From Dermatophilus congolensis (GTDB lineage Bacteria > Actinomycetota > Actinomycetes > Actinomycetales > Dermatophilaceae): a stretch of 64,000 bases of DNA. Positions 47,382 through 55,862 of this stretch are shown one piece after another. The notes beneath the pieces are model-generated. The model saw only the letters and a program-made list of their open reading frames with translations, made no database searches and was not told the origin of the DNA. The DNA lies in NCBI RefSeq assembly GCF_900447215.1, contig NZ_UFYA01000001.1:682001-746000 (forward strand), in the 5' to 3' direction. The translations under genes were made by a program, and so were the position numbers. Position 1 is the first letter of the stretch, and every line of letters begins with the position of its first letter.

Positions 47382-47407
47382 TGTTGTGGTGTCCGTAGCG
47401 TTGTGAA

Positions 47408-47455
47408 ACGTAGCTTAAGGCCCGCACGGAACACCGTGCGGGCCTTAAGCTACGT
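47408..47455. terminator. Bidirectional terminator between secA and the subtilase
   Basis: A 22-bp perfect stem pairs 47408-47429 with 47434-47455 around AACA. It lies between two convergent genes and contains TTAAGGCC/GGCCTTAA, so it can terminate from both sides. Confidence 0.9.
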
Positions 47456-47464
47456 GCTGGTGGG

Positions 47465-50400
47465 TTACTTGGTGGTGATTTTTTCGATGCTGACTTTGGC
47501 AGAGCCGATGGCGGCGTTCTCGGAGTTCATGATTGTGAGTTCGCCGAACATGTGGCGCCCTTCGTCTGGTTGGGTGTTGGGAGTGATTTCACCCGTGATG
47601 GGCAGGGTGGCTCCGTGTTCGAGGGCGTGCAGGGAGCCGTTGTTGATGGTGAGTTTGCCTAGCGTGCTGCTGTAGTAGACGTCTTGGTAGTCGTAGGCCA
47701 TTTTGCCGCTGGGGATTGTGTATCCGTCGATCTCGACTGTGTAGGTGCCCGCGGTGGGGTGAGCGAGGGTGACGGTTTCTTCAGCGGAGGATGATGCTGC
47801 GCGGCCTACTTCGGTGCCGGAGGCGTCACGGACCACGATGTCTAGGTCAGAGTTGATGTCTGCTGGTTTACCGGTGGAGATTTCCAGTCGGTTGGTTCCG
47901 GCGGGTACGGCTACTTTGTAGGTGTGTTTTTCGCCTTGGCTGATGCTGGGGCGTTCTTCGTGTGCGGAGCCTAGGGGGCCGCCGGTGCCGCGTACGGGGG
48001 TGTTACCGAAGTCGTTTTTGATGTTCCAGTTGATTTCGGTTGGGCTGCCCACTGATGCGGTAGGGATGGTTTTTTCGGCGGGGTCGACGGTGACGCCTTG
48101 TGCTGATGCGGTAAGGCGGAAGGGGTTGGATGTGACGGGTGTGCGTCGGCTGGCGTCGACGACGATTTCCCATACGCCGGGGCGTGGGTTTGTGTATGCC
48201 CGTGAGGTGGGTGGGCAGACTTTGGCGTCACCGATGGATGTGTAGCAGCGGTTTTGGATTTCTTCGCTTTCGACGGGCATGCCCAGTGGGTCGATTGCGA
48301 GGAAGCGCACGGCAGATCCGTGTGCGATTCCGGCGAGGTTGACCTGGAGTGCTTGGGTTTTTTCCGGGACGGTGACGAAGATGCTGCGTGCTCGGACGCG
48401 GTCGATGTTCCCGGCCATGGAGGCGGTGTATGGGGCGGAGTCGAGTGCGTTGGATGTGATGATGTCGGCCATCATGCGGGTGCCGCGGATGGTGTTGTCA
48501 CGAGGTGTGATGTCCAGGATGGCGGCGTGGGTTCCTAGTGTTTTGGGGGTGGCGATCACCGGGATGGTGACGGGTTTTCCTAGGGGTAGTTCCACGGCGT
48601 TGGTTGAGGAGTAGGTTCCGTCGTTGCCTATCCAGGTGAGGGTGTGTGATGTGATTTCTTGGGGGCCAGCGGTACGGGTGATGGTCACGTTGTATGTGCG
48701 GCTTTGGCCAGCTTTGTGTCCACCTTTGGTGGCGTCACAGCGGTTGTAGATGCCTTCGCCTTTGTTGGGTGTAGCTAGCAGGTGGGCTAGTGGTGTGCAC
48801 ACGGGGGCGGAGATGGCGTATTTGTTGGAGGCTTCGGGGGCTTTGCGCAGTATTGGCCAGGCACGGTCGATGCGGATAAGGCCGTTGCCTTGGGCAGTGG
48901 GTTCGAGTCCGGGGATGAATCGTGTTGTTGATTCTAGGGATGCGCGTAGTTGTGCCGGTGTGACGGGTAGGTCGTTTTGGCGTGCTGCGGAGAGCAACAG
49001 CGCTGCTGCGCCGGTAGCTTGTGGGGAGGCCATGGAGGTTCCGTTGAACATGGATAGGCCAACAGGAAGTTTGTAGCTGACCTGCGGGATGTCTTCGGGG
49101 TCCATGAACATGGGGACAGCGCTGATGGCTGACCCGGGGGCCATGATGTTGGGTTTGAATCCGCCGTCTTCGCGGGGTCCGCGAGAGGAGTAGTTCTGTG
49201 CCCAGTATTCTTCTTTGGCTTTAGCGCCGTAGTTGGCTAGCCAGGTTTCTTTGGAGGCTCCGGCGGCGACGCTGACGGCATCGGTTGCTACGGAGGGGTC
49301 GCCGATGGTGTTCGTGCCTGCTCCGGAGTTGCCTGCGGAGATGAAGATTTGTACACCGTATTCGTCGATGATGCGGTTGTAGAGAGCAGATCGGGTGTTG
49401 TTGCCGTCGTTGAGGGCGGGGAGGCCGCCGATGGACATGTTGACTATGTCGACGCGTTGGTTGGCAACGAGTTCGATCATGCCTTCAGTGAGGGCGACGG
49501 AGGTACAGCCACCTGCGTAGACGCAGGCTTTGGCGGAGACAATTTTTGCTCCGGGGGCTGCTCCTTGCATTTTCCATCCGGGCATGTTTGCTGCGGCGAT
49601 TCCGGCGACGTGGGTGCCGTGGGCGCTGGCTACGGTGCCGATGTTGATGACGTCGGCCGTGGTTCCGGCATGGCCGATGGGGGTGAGGTCGACGTTTGTG
49701 CGGTATTCGACGACGAAGGGGACGTTTTCTTGGACGCGTGTGGAGGGGTTGTCTTTACCGAAGTGTCCGACTTGGTTTTTTTCGGCGTATGGCCGCATGG
49801 GGGTGTTGTTGGTGAAGTCGTGGTCGCCGTCGGTGTCGACCCAGATGTCGTGGGTTCGGTAGTCGTACAGGATTCCCCAGCTGTCGTCGGTTTTTCCGTT
49901 CCTGTCGATGTCTCCCTTGAATTCGCTTTGCGCAGAGCTTGATTCGCGGAATGTGTCGATTGAGTATTGGGCGTCGTCGCGGTGGGGGAGTTTCCAGCTT
50001 GTTCCGCGGAATGTAGCTGTTTCTCCGGATACGCGGTTGAGCATGACTCGCCAGGTGGGGTCTGATTCCAGAAGTGGATCTGTTGCGGTGATCCAGTTGC
50101 TGATTTTGCGTTCACCGGTGGTGGTTGTTGCCAGTGCTGGGTGTTCTAGGTCTACGCCTGAGTCAAGGACGCCGATGGTGATTCCTCGCCCGTCGTAGGT
50201 GGGGTTTTTCTTGGTGAAAGCAACTGCGCCGGTGTCAGCGGTGGGGAGGTAGGGGTTTTCGGCGGGGGTTTGTGGTGAGGGGCCGGTCCAGGGGCTGGAG
50301 CCGGTGCTTGTTCCTGGTGTGGGGTCAGGTTTGGGTTCGGAGACGATTTCATCGAGGTCTACGTATTTGACCTGCGGGATTGTGGAGATGTGTTCAGCTT

Positions 50401-50749
50401 TGCTGGTGGGGACAGATGCGCGTACGTATCCGAGTTTGTCGTGGACGTAGCCGATGGTTGCCCCAAGTGAGGTGAGGTGTTTGACGACTTCGGCTGTTTT
50501 TCCTCGTTCAGTGGCGGCCATTACCGTGACGCGTGATTTGCCTGCGGCTTCTGCCTCGACGAGTAGCTCTTGGCTGTGGCTGCTCATTTTTTCTTTGTCG
50601 GGTGCGCCTTTGGCTCCGTCGGAGACCTCTCCTGTGGTGGAGGCAGGTGGCAGGGGATCTGCGCTTGCGGGGATGGCGGTGGCTCCGCCGAGTGTGAGTG
50701 CCAGGGCGAGGGTGGCTACGTTGCCGATCCTCGACGTGCGTGCACGCAT
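47465..50749 (-). CDS. Secreted S8-family (subtilisin-like) serine protease
   Basis: This is a 1094-residue exported protease. Signal peptide: NVATLALALTLGGATAIPAS (cleaved near residue 30). An I9-type propeptide (about 70-137) is followed by the catalytic domain with Asp196 (GVLDSGVDLEHP), His377 (HGTHVAGIAA), oxyanion Asn474 (SAGNSGAG) and Ser572 (NGTSMASPQA). A large insert (about 200-370) lies between Asp and His. The C-terminal half (about 620-1094) has beta-rich domains and a pre-peptidase-like segment (VTLAHPTAGTYTVEIDGYT). ATG 50749 follows GAAAGGA; the frame continues upstream without sense. It is probably a nutritional or host-tissue protease. Confidence 0.92.
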   Translation of the reverse strand: MRARTSRIGNVATLALALTLGGATAIPASADPLPPASTTGEVSDGAKGAPDKEKMSSHSQELLVEAEAAGKSRVTVMAATERGKTAEVVKHLTSLGATIGYVHDKLGYVRASVPTSKAEHISTIPQVKYVDLDEIVSEPKPDPTPGTSTGSSPWTGPSPQTPAENPYLPTADTGAVAFTKKNPTYDGRGITIGVLDSGVDLEHPALATTTTGERKISNWITATDPLLESDPTWRVMLNRVSGETATFRGTSWKLPHRDDAQYSIDTFRESSSAQSEFKGDIDRNGKTDDSWGILYDYRTHDIWVDTDGDHDFTNNTPMRPYAEKNQVGHFGKDNPSTRVQENVPFVVEYRTNVDLTPIGHAGTTADVINIGTVASAHGTHVAGIAAANMPGWKMQGAAPGAKIVSAKACVYAGGCTSVALTEGMIELVANQRVDIVNMSIGGLPALNDGNNTRSALYNRIIDEYGVQIFISAGNSGAGTNTIGDPSVATDAVSVAAGASKETWLANYGAKAKEEYWAQNYSSRGPREDGGFKPNIMAPGSAISAVPMFMDPEDIPQVSYKLPVGLSMFNGTSMASPQATGAAALLLSAARQNDLPVTPAQLRASLESTTRFIPGLEPTAQGNGLIRIDRAWPILRKAPEASNKYAISAPVCTPLAHLLATPNKGEGIYNRCDATKGGHKAGQSRTYNVTITRTAGPQEITSHTLTWIGNDGTYSSTNAVELPLGKPVTIPVIATPKTLGTHAAILDITPRDNTIRGTRMMADIITSNALDSAPYTASMAGNIDRVRARSIFVTVPEKTQALQVNLAGIAHGSAVRFLAIDPLGMPVESEEIQNRCYTSIGDAKVCPPTSRAYTNPRPGVWEIVVDASRRTPVTSNPFRLTASAQGVTVDPAEKTIPTASVGSPTEINWNIKNDFGNTPVRGTGGPLGSAHEERPSISQGEKHTYKVAVPAGTNRLEISTGKPADINSDLDIVVRDASGTEVGRAASSSAEETVTLAHPTAGTYTVEIDGYTIPSGKMAYDYQDVYYSSTLGKLTINNGSLHALEHGATLPITGEITPNTQPDEGRHMFGELTIMNSENAAIGSAKVSIEKITTK

Positions 50750-50940
50750 GGGTGTTGTCCTTTCGAGAGGGGGCGAAGTGTATGGCCTTCGATCCCCCCT
50801 GGCCGCTCCGCTGTGCACACTCTCGCTGGAGGGGTGTTCTTTGGTGCGACATTTCGACGTGGTTTTTTCTGGTGTCGCGGTGAATTCCCAGGTGAATGGG
50901 TAGGTCTGTGGTTTTCGTGTCGTGTTGTTGGGGTAGCGGT

Positions 50941-50982
50941 AAGGCCGTGCTGGCCACTGTGATGGGTGGCTGGCACGGCCTT
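50941..50982 (-). terminator. Terminator after the Rv3235-family gene
   Basis: AAGGCCGTGC (50941-50950) pairs perfectly with GCACGGCCTT (50973-50982), with further imperfect pairing inside (TGGCCA with TGGCTGG). It lies between the minus-strand Rv3235-family gene and the subtilase. Confidence 0.75.
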
Positions 50983-51000
50983 CTTGAAGGGTGCTGAGGG

Positions 51001-51546
51001 TTAGTCGAGGTAGAGCTCGGTGACGATCCAGCGCCCCCGGTTTTGGGTGATGCGTAGGGCCATGGTGTGGATGACACCTTCTTCTTCGAGGATGACGGCG
51101 GCGTCGTAGATGCCGTTTTTTGGGGTGCTGCCGACGACGGTGCGTAGTCGGACGGGTTTGATTTTCATGGTGCTGCCTGCGCGGTGGCGGCGTCGGTCGA
51201 GGGATCCGTGGATTTTGGGGCTGACGAATCGGGCGAGTGTGGAAAGGGGGCGGCGGCCGCGGAGGACTTCGAAGAGGGTGACTGCGAGGCGGCCGACGTA
51301 GTTTTCGGCAGGTGGGAGTATTTCGGGTTCGGTGGGGCGGGTGGCAGTGGTGCTGCGGGCGGGGGTGAGTTGTATGTCGAGGCGGTCTTGGGCGTAGGGG
51401 GTGGGGTTTTCCGGTTCGAGGGTAGTGGGGCGGGTGCGGGTGATGACGGTGGCGTGGGTGGGGATGTTGCTGGGGGAGGGGTAGATGCGCCATGAGCCGA
51501 TGGTGGTGCTGGGGATGGTGGTGCTGTTGGTGGCCGAGTCGGTCAT
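51001..51546 (-). CDS. Rv3235-family protein
   Basis: This is a 181-residue protein of unknown function. The N-terminal 75 residues are Pro/Thr-rich and low in structure; the C-terminal domain (ENYVGRLAVTLFEVLRGRRP to VTELYLD) is the conserved Rv3235/DUF6459 part, ending with WIVTELYLD. ATG 51546 follows CGGAGA. It runs divergently from the next gene and usually occurs near secA in actinobacteria, as here. Confidence 0.85.
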   Translation of the reverse strand: MTDSATNSTTIPSTTIGSWRIYPSPSNIPTHATVITRTRPTTLEPENPTPYAQDRLDIQLTPARSTTATRPTEPEILPPAENYVGRLAVTLFEVLRGRRPLSTLARFVSPKIHGSLDRRRHRAGSTMKIKPVRLRTVVGSTPKNGIYDAAVILEEEGVIHTMALRITQNRGRWIVTELYLD

Positions 51547-51605
51547 GGCTGTCTCCGAGGGGTCGGTGAGGGTGCTTTTGTCGGGTGGGCTACAACCTCA
51601 CCTTA

Positions 51606-51625
51606 ATGCAGTTTGATGCAGTTTG
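51606..51625. repeat. Two tandem 10-base repeats between divergent genes
   Basis: ATGCAGTTTG occurs twice without a gap (51606-51615 and 51616-51625). The 10-base period would place both copies on one face of the DNA helix. It lies about 60 bases before one gene and 110 before the other, so a regulator site is possible. Confidence 0.4.
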
Positions 51626-51734
51626 ATCTTGTTTATGGGTTTAAGTGTCTCTTTAGACCTTGTTGATTTGTTGGGGTGGTTGCGGTGGTACGTAGCGGGT
51701 GTGTTGGCTTGGGGCACGTTTACAAGGAGGACGA

Positions 51735-52328
51735 ATGCGCTGGGAACGACTGTTTTCCGATCTCGAAGGCATGGCTGACGAGCAGGATCGGGCGTTTCTG
51801 GAATCCGAAATCGCGGACCGTGTTCGTCGCGAGCTCGCTCGAGTAGAGCTTTCGGATCGTCTGCGGGCCAACGATGGCCGCATCTGTCTGGTGTTACGCG
51901 GAGGCCGAATGCTCTCCGGGGACCTCATTGATGCAGGTGCAGACTGGCTGCTGATGGAGAACCGGGAGCAGGTTCTTGTGCCTCTTCATGCCGTCATGGA
52001 GATCAACGGTCTAGGTAGGGCTGTTGCCGCGCCCTCTGATATGCGTAAGCGGTTGTCTATGTCACACGCTTTGCGTGTGATTGCGCGGCATCGAGTTCCG
52101 GTGGCTGTTGAGGATGAGATGCGGCGGGTGCGCACCGGCACGATCGATATCGTGGGTGCAGATTTCTTCGAGTTGGCCGGGCACGCCCCTGACGTTCCGC
52201 GCTCGGCGCGTTACGTCCAGGGGGTGAAGATCGTGCCGTTTAGTGCCGTGGTAGCTGTGACGACTCTGGCTAATCAGCGCAATTCATCAGCGGAGTCATC
52301 TGCGCTTTGGGGAGATTCGGCGAGGTAA
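51735..52328 (+). CDS. Conserved actinobacterial protein of unknown function
   Basis: This is a 197-residue soluble protein that I do not recognise as a named family. It opens with RWERLFSDLEGMADEQDRAF (coiled-coil-like, charged), then RLRANDGRICLVLRGGRMLS and SGDLIDAGADWLLMENREQV, which look like a small beta-barrel (Sm/KOW-like) fold, and MSHALRVIARHRVPVAVEDE. A role in nucleic-acid binding is possible but unproven. ATG 51735 follows AAGGAGG. Its last 55 bases overlap the convergent HTH gene. Confidence 0.8.
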   Translation: MRWERLFSDLEGMADEQDRAFLESEIADRVRRELARVELSDRLRANDGRICLVLRGGRMLSGDLIDAGADWLLMENREQVLVPLHAVMEINGLGRAVAAPSDMRKRLSMSHALRVIARHRVPVAVEDEMRRVRTGTIDIVGADFFELAGHAPDVPRSARYVQGVKIVPFSAVVAVTTLANQRNSSAESSALWGDSAR

Positions 52329-52513
52329 CGGCGCGTTTCGGCGTACATGCGTTGGATGTAGTTCTCTAGTTCCACCGATTCGACGCGCCATTGTCCGCGT
52401 CCTCCTACCCGAATGGCGGGTAGTTCGCCGCTACGCACGAGTGCGTATGCCTGGGCAGAGGAGATATTGAGGACCTCGCAGACATCGGACAACAGCAAGA
52501 AGCGTGATGTCAT
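52274..52513 (-). CDS. Small HTH protein (MerR/excisionase-like)
   Basis: This 79-residue DNA-binding protein has a winged-helix HTH of the excisionase/BldC type: LLLSDVCEVLNISSAQAYAL, VRSGELPAIRVGGRGQWRVE, then VELENYIQRMYAETRRYLAE. ATG 52513 follows AAGGAGA. It is convergent with, and overlaps by 55 bases, the unknown gene above. Such a gene is commonly found beside Rv3235 in actinobacteria; whether it regulates that neighbourhood is inference. Confidence 0.85.
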   Translation of the reverse strand: MTSRFLLLSDVCEVLNISSAQAYALVRSGELPAIRVGGRGQWRVESVELENYIQRMYAETRRYLAESPQSADDSADELR

Positions 52514-52754
52514 CGCTGGTCTCCTTCGTGGTTGCTGTGCAGGTGTGTCGACGTCAGAGATACCGGCACCTGGGTGTGGGTGGAGCCAGCGCCCGTACAG
52601 TCAACGGTCGACCGAGTTTAACCGCAGGTTGCGAGGCAAGTCGTATCGACTGTGGGCCCTGTGGATAGCTGACGTGGCGTGCGGGGAGAGCTGTTCGTGG
52701 CGGCGCTGTAGGGGGAGCTGCCGCGAGGGGCATTGAAGATCAAGGGGATTCGTA

Positions 52755-54062
52755 ATGCGGGCTGCGCGTGTGCGAGTGATAGTCGGGGGAAATATCGGCC
52801 TTTTGCGTGAGGCGCTGGCTATCTCACGTGGTGTCGACGTGGTTGCTGAGGAAGAAGAAGTCGCCGGGGTGGCGGCTGCGGCAGAGGCAGCCCTGGCAGA
52901 TGTGGCCATCGTGAATCTCACAACCGTGAGGCTGCAACGATCTCTGGTGGAGAAAATGCGTCAGCGGGGTGTGGCAGTGCTGGCCGCAGTACCACCAGGA
53001 GCAGCTGATGAGGCCCAAACCGCGTTGCGGATCGGGGTTGACGGGCACATGTTTATGAATGCGAGTCCCACCGATGTGCCTCCACTCTTACGACAGGCCT
53101 GTGAGCGCGTTGCCTGTGATGATCAGGCACGCACACAGCGACTGCGGGGGCGAGGCCCGCGAGGGCGTGAACTCCAGGCCACCAAAACCGGAGAACTCGG
53201 CGCAGCTGTGGAAGGACAGTTGGGAAGCGTCATTGCGTTGTGGGGTCCTGCGGGCGCTCCGGGACGGACAACGATTGCTGTGGGGGTGGCGGCAGCGTTA
53301 GCTGGGCGCGGTGTGCGCACACTGCTCATCGACGCCGACACTTACGGCGGCGCAGTAGCTGGTTCGTTAGGTCTTGAACAGGAATCTCCGGGACTCGTGG
53401 CGGCGCTGCGGCTAGCCGATCGGGGGCTTTTGGAGCCTGTCGATGTTGAGTTGCTTTCGGTGCAGGCAGGGCCGCTGCTGCAGGTGTTGACCGGCCTGGA
53501 TCGCGTTGACCGGTGGCCAGCTTTGGTTCCTGAGTTGATTGGCCCGGTTTTTGACGTGGCACGCCGGTATGCACAAGTAACGGTTGTTGACTGTGGTTTT
53601 GCGTTGGAAGATGACCCGGAGTTGAGCTATGACACGTATGCTCCGCGCCGTAATGGGGCAACTTTAGCTGCGCTTGAGGCAGCTGATCACGTAGTCGCGG
53701 TGGGGTGTGATGATCCGGTTGGGCTGTCGCGTTTAGAGGATGGGTTGTTGGAGTTGGCCGCTGTGGGTAGCCCAGCGGAACGAGTTGTGGTTAACCAGGT
53801 CCGCACGCCGTTGCCCAAGATCACGCGAAGCGGGGTGCAGGAGGGGGAGTCCGGGCCAGTAATGGCGCGATCTGCGGCGTGGCGGCGATTGTATTTAGGG
53901 CACACGGTGCATTTGGTTCCAGCTGACCCCGAAGGCGTATGGGCTGCGCGGATGAAGGGAGTACCGGTTACTGCTCTACAGGAGCGTTCACCTGCAGGGG
54001 CGGGCATTGATCATTTGGCGCAGGGACTGCTGGAGCAAGTGGCACAGTACTCGTCGGTGTAA
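52755..54062 (+). CDS. CpaE/ParA-like P-loop ATPase
   Basis: This is a 435-residue protein. The N-terminal half (1-125) is receiver-like (VRVIVGGNIGLLREALAISR, VAIVNLTTVRLQRSLVEKMR). The C-terminal half is a ParA/MinD-type domain with Walker A WGPAGAPGRTTIAVGVAAAL, where Arg occupies the usual Lys position, and VRTLLIDADTYGGAVAGSLG. Similar proteins in Flp-pilus loci localise assembly at the cell pole, but no pilus genes are nearby. ATG 52755 follows AAGGGGATT. The stop codon is inside the left arm of a terminator. Confidence 0.82.
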   Translation: MRAARVRVIVGGNIGLLREALAISRGVDVVAEEEEVAGVAAAAEAALADVAIVNLTTVRLQRSLVEKMRQRGVAVLAAVPPGAADEAQTALRIGVDGHMFMNASPTDVPPLLRQACERVACDDQARTQRLRGRGPRGRELQATKTGELGAAVEGQLGSVIALWGPAGAPGRTTIAVGVAAALAGRGVRTLLIDADTYGGAVAGSLGLEQESPGLVAALRLADRGLLEPVDVELLSVQAGPLLQVLTGLDRVDRWPALVPELIGPVFDVARRYAQVTVVDCGFALEDDPELSYDTYAPRRNGATLAALEAADHVVAVGCDDPVGLSRLEDGLLELAAVGSPAERVVVNQVRTPLPKITRSGVQEGESGPVMARSAAWRRLYLGHTVHLVPADPEGVWAARMKGVPVTALQERSPAGAGIDHLAQGLLEQVAQYSSV

Positions 54063-54089
54063 GGCCAGGCAGCTAGTTACCTGGCCTTA
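54060..54089 (+). terminator. Terminator after the CpaE-like gene
   Basis: TAAGGCCAGG (54060-54069) pairs perfectly with CCTGGCCTTA (54080-54089). The stop codon forms the start of the stem. Confidence 0.75.
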
Positions 54090-54182
54090 ATCTCTGCTGG
54101 CAAGGCAAGAAACGTACGATGACAGTGAAGGCGTGATTAATCGGTCACGTTATATGCGTTACTGAAGCTGTGGAGGGTCCGG

Positions 54183-54584
54183 ATGGGTGAGGTGAGGGTG
54201 TTCATCGGGGTGGGGCAAGAGGTGCCTGCTGCAGTGGCGCAGGGAGGTACATTGCTTGCTGCTGGGGGGCGTGCGCACATGCTCACGCCGACGTTGTCTG
54301 CGGTTTTTCCAGAGCATGATGAAGAAGACCTGGAGTATGAAGCACTGTGGGAGGCAGCGGCAGATTGTCCTGGCCGGATTGCTGTTGCAGCTGCAGATGT
54401 TCCAGCGGCATGGGTGAGCGAACAGCCAGAAGAAGATGCACTGGGGCATGTGGTGGTATCGGCGGAAATCCCACTTTCAGCTGTGGTGAGTTGGCATATC
54501 GAGTTAGCTGAAGATGGCCCTGACGATGAGCTCTCCTGGTACGACGTGACAGAGACGCATGAGGTTGCCCGGCTCATGGCGTGA
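54183..54584 (+). CDS. DUF6912-family protein
   Basis: This 133-residue protein has the pattern of a conserved actinobacterial family of unknown function: RVFIGVGQEVPAAVAQGG, AHMLTPTLSAVFPEHDEEDL, EYEALWEAAADCP, and VAAADVPAAWV. ATG 54183 follows TGGAGGG. The composition is acidic. It is convergent with the DUF2505 gene. Confidence 0.75.
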   Translation: MGEVRVFIGVGQEVPAAVAQGGTLLAAGGRAHMLTPTLSAVFPEHDEEDLEYEALWEAAADCPGRIAVAAADVPAAWVSEQPEEDALGHVVVSAEIPLSAVVSWHIELAEDGPDDELSWYDVTETHEVARLMA

Positions 54585-54595
54585 GCCTCGCAACC

Positions 54596-55084
54596 TCATG
54601 CAGGCGTCCCTATTTCCTGGGCGACAGCCCGAATTGTCTCTACCAGTGCTGGGGCAGCTGCTTTTTCGATGCTGGGTCCGAACAGTGGTACGGCGGCGGT
54701 GATGTCCGCGTCGAGTTCTAGCTGGCAGCTGTCGGGGTCGGTGGGGCGCAGGTTCAGGGTTCCGATTCCGGTAACAGGGGTTCCCGGGGCGGTGATGTTG
54801 ACAGATGAAGTGCGGGTTCCCTCCGCTGTGGCTGCTTCCCAGTGTTGGGTGAGTCGGACAGTCAACGTGGGGCCAGCTAGCCGCGCTGCTGCTGAGGGCA
54901 TGCCTGTTGTGGGTAGAGCGAAAGTAGCTTCGACGTTAAAAGCGTCTTCCTGTTGTGTGATGTGCACGTCTGCGTTATGGGCGCCGATGTGTTCGGCGCC
55001 GCGGTGATAGATCGCCTCATCAGTAAGACGACGACCAGCCTCTTCCGCGGTTGTTGCGATCAGAAATGTCTCGTGCACATGCAT
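54596..55084 (-). CDS. DUF2505-family protein
   Basis: This 162-residue protein resembles DUF2505, a START/polyketide-cyclase-like fold: HVHETFLIATTAEEAGRRLT, VTGIGTLNLRPTDPDSCQLE and ADITAAVPLFGPSIEKAAAP. Related folds bind small hydrophobic ligands; function is unknown here. ATG 55084 lacks a clear Shine-Dalgarno site. A minus-strand gene ends ten bases upstream, so the two may be co-transcribed. Confidence 0.8.
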   Translation of the reverse strand: MHVHETFLIATTAEEAGRRLTDEAIYHRGAEHIGAHNADVHITQQEDAFNVEATFALPTTGMPSAAARLAGPTLTVRLTQHWEAATAEGTRTSSVNITAPGTPVTGIGTLNLRPTDPDSCQLELDADITAAVPLFGPSIEKAAAPALVETIRAVAQEIGTPA

Positions 55085-55094
55085 GGGCGACAGG

Positions 55095-55739
55095 CTACCG
55101 GGTTCCTGCTTCCTGGCCGGGGTGGGGTCGTGAGGCGTTTATGTGAGGTAGTTCTGGTTCGGGGCATCCGTGCCGGAGGCGTTCGGTGGCCAAACGTAGG
55201 CGGTAGCGCGCTTTACCGGTGGCGGTGGCGTGGCGGTGGCGGCGAACATCGTCGTCAGATTCGGTGCTTGTTGGGCGAAGCAGGTCGGCGCGTAGGGCGC
55301 GCATGTTTTCTGTGAATGCGTGTAGGGCTTGTCCGAGAAACTCAGCGTCGGTGGCAACCATGAGCGAAGAGGGCATCGCATCGGGGGAGTGGGTGATTGT
55401 TGCGGCGTAGGCAAAAAGTTTGCTTGCGAGCGCGGCACAGGAGTCTACGTCTGCGTGGCATTCCAGGGATGGTGGGTTTTCGTCGTTGTTGGTGCTGGTG
55501 TGGCAGCGGCGACTGGTGCGTTCGGCGATGGCGCCAGGGGTGGGGATAGGGGCATTTTGGGTTGCGGCGCGGACGTGTTCGCTTGTTGGGTGGGCAAGGG
55601 TGGCGCGTCTGGCGATGGTGGCCAGGGCGTCGAGTAGGTGTTCTTGAGTGTGGTGGTCGCCAACGTCTACACAGGTTGTCGCTGGCAGTCTGGCGAGGGC
55701 GTGAAGGGCGATTTCGTGGGGGGTGGGGTGGTTGGTCAC
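55095..55739 (-). CDS. Hypothetical protein
   Basis: This is a 214-residue open frame that I do not recognise. It starts with GTG 55739 and ends ten bases before the DUF2505 gene. Charged helical stretches are visible (LATIARRATLAHPTSEHVRA, LGQALHAFTENMRALRADLL, RHRHATATGKARYRLRLATE), with a low-complexity C-terminus. There are no membrane segments or known motifs. Position and length favour a real gene, but the start is uncertain. Confidence 0.5.
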   Translation of the reverse strand: MTNHPTPHEIALHALARLPATTCVDVGDHHTQEHLLDALATIARRATLAHPTSEHVRAATQNAPIPTPGAIAERTSRRCHTSTNNDENPPSLECHADVDSCAALASKLFAYAATITHSPDAMPSSLMVATDAEFLGQALHAFTENMRALRADLLRPTSTESDDDVRRHRHATATGKARYRLRLATERLRHGCPEPELPHINASRPHPGQEAGTR

Positions 55740-55862
55740 GGGAACACCCTAGGGTGCGGGGCGCTGGGAGGGGTGTTGCGATGTGTGCCTGTGGATGGGG
55801 TGTTTGTGGTGGGTGTTGTTGGGGATGAGTTGGTTGTTGTTGGGCGGCGCTAGTCTGGGGAT

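Noticed and set aside
50750-51493. N-terminal extension of the subtilase frame
   Set aside because: The extension is His/Arg/Pro-rich, overlaps the Rv3235-family gene and its terminator, and the signal peptide begins at 50749.
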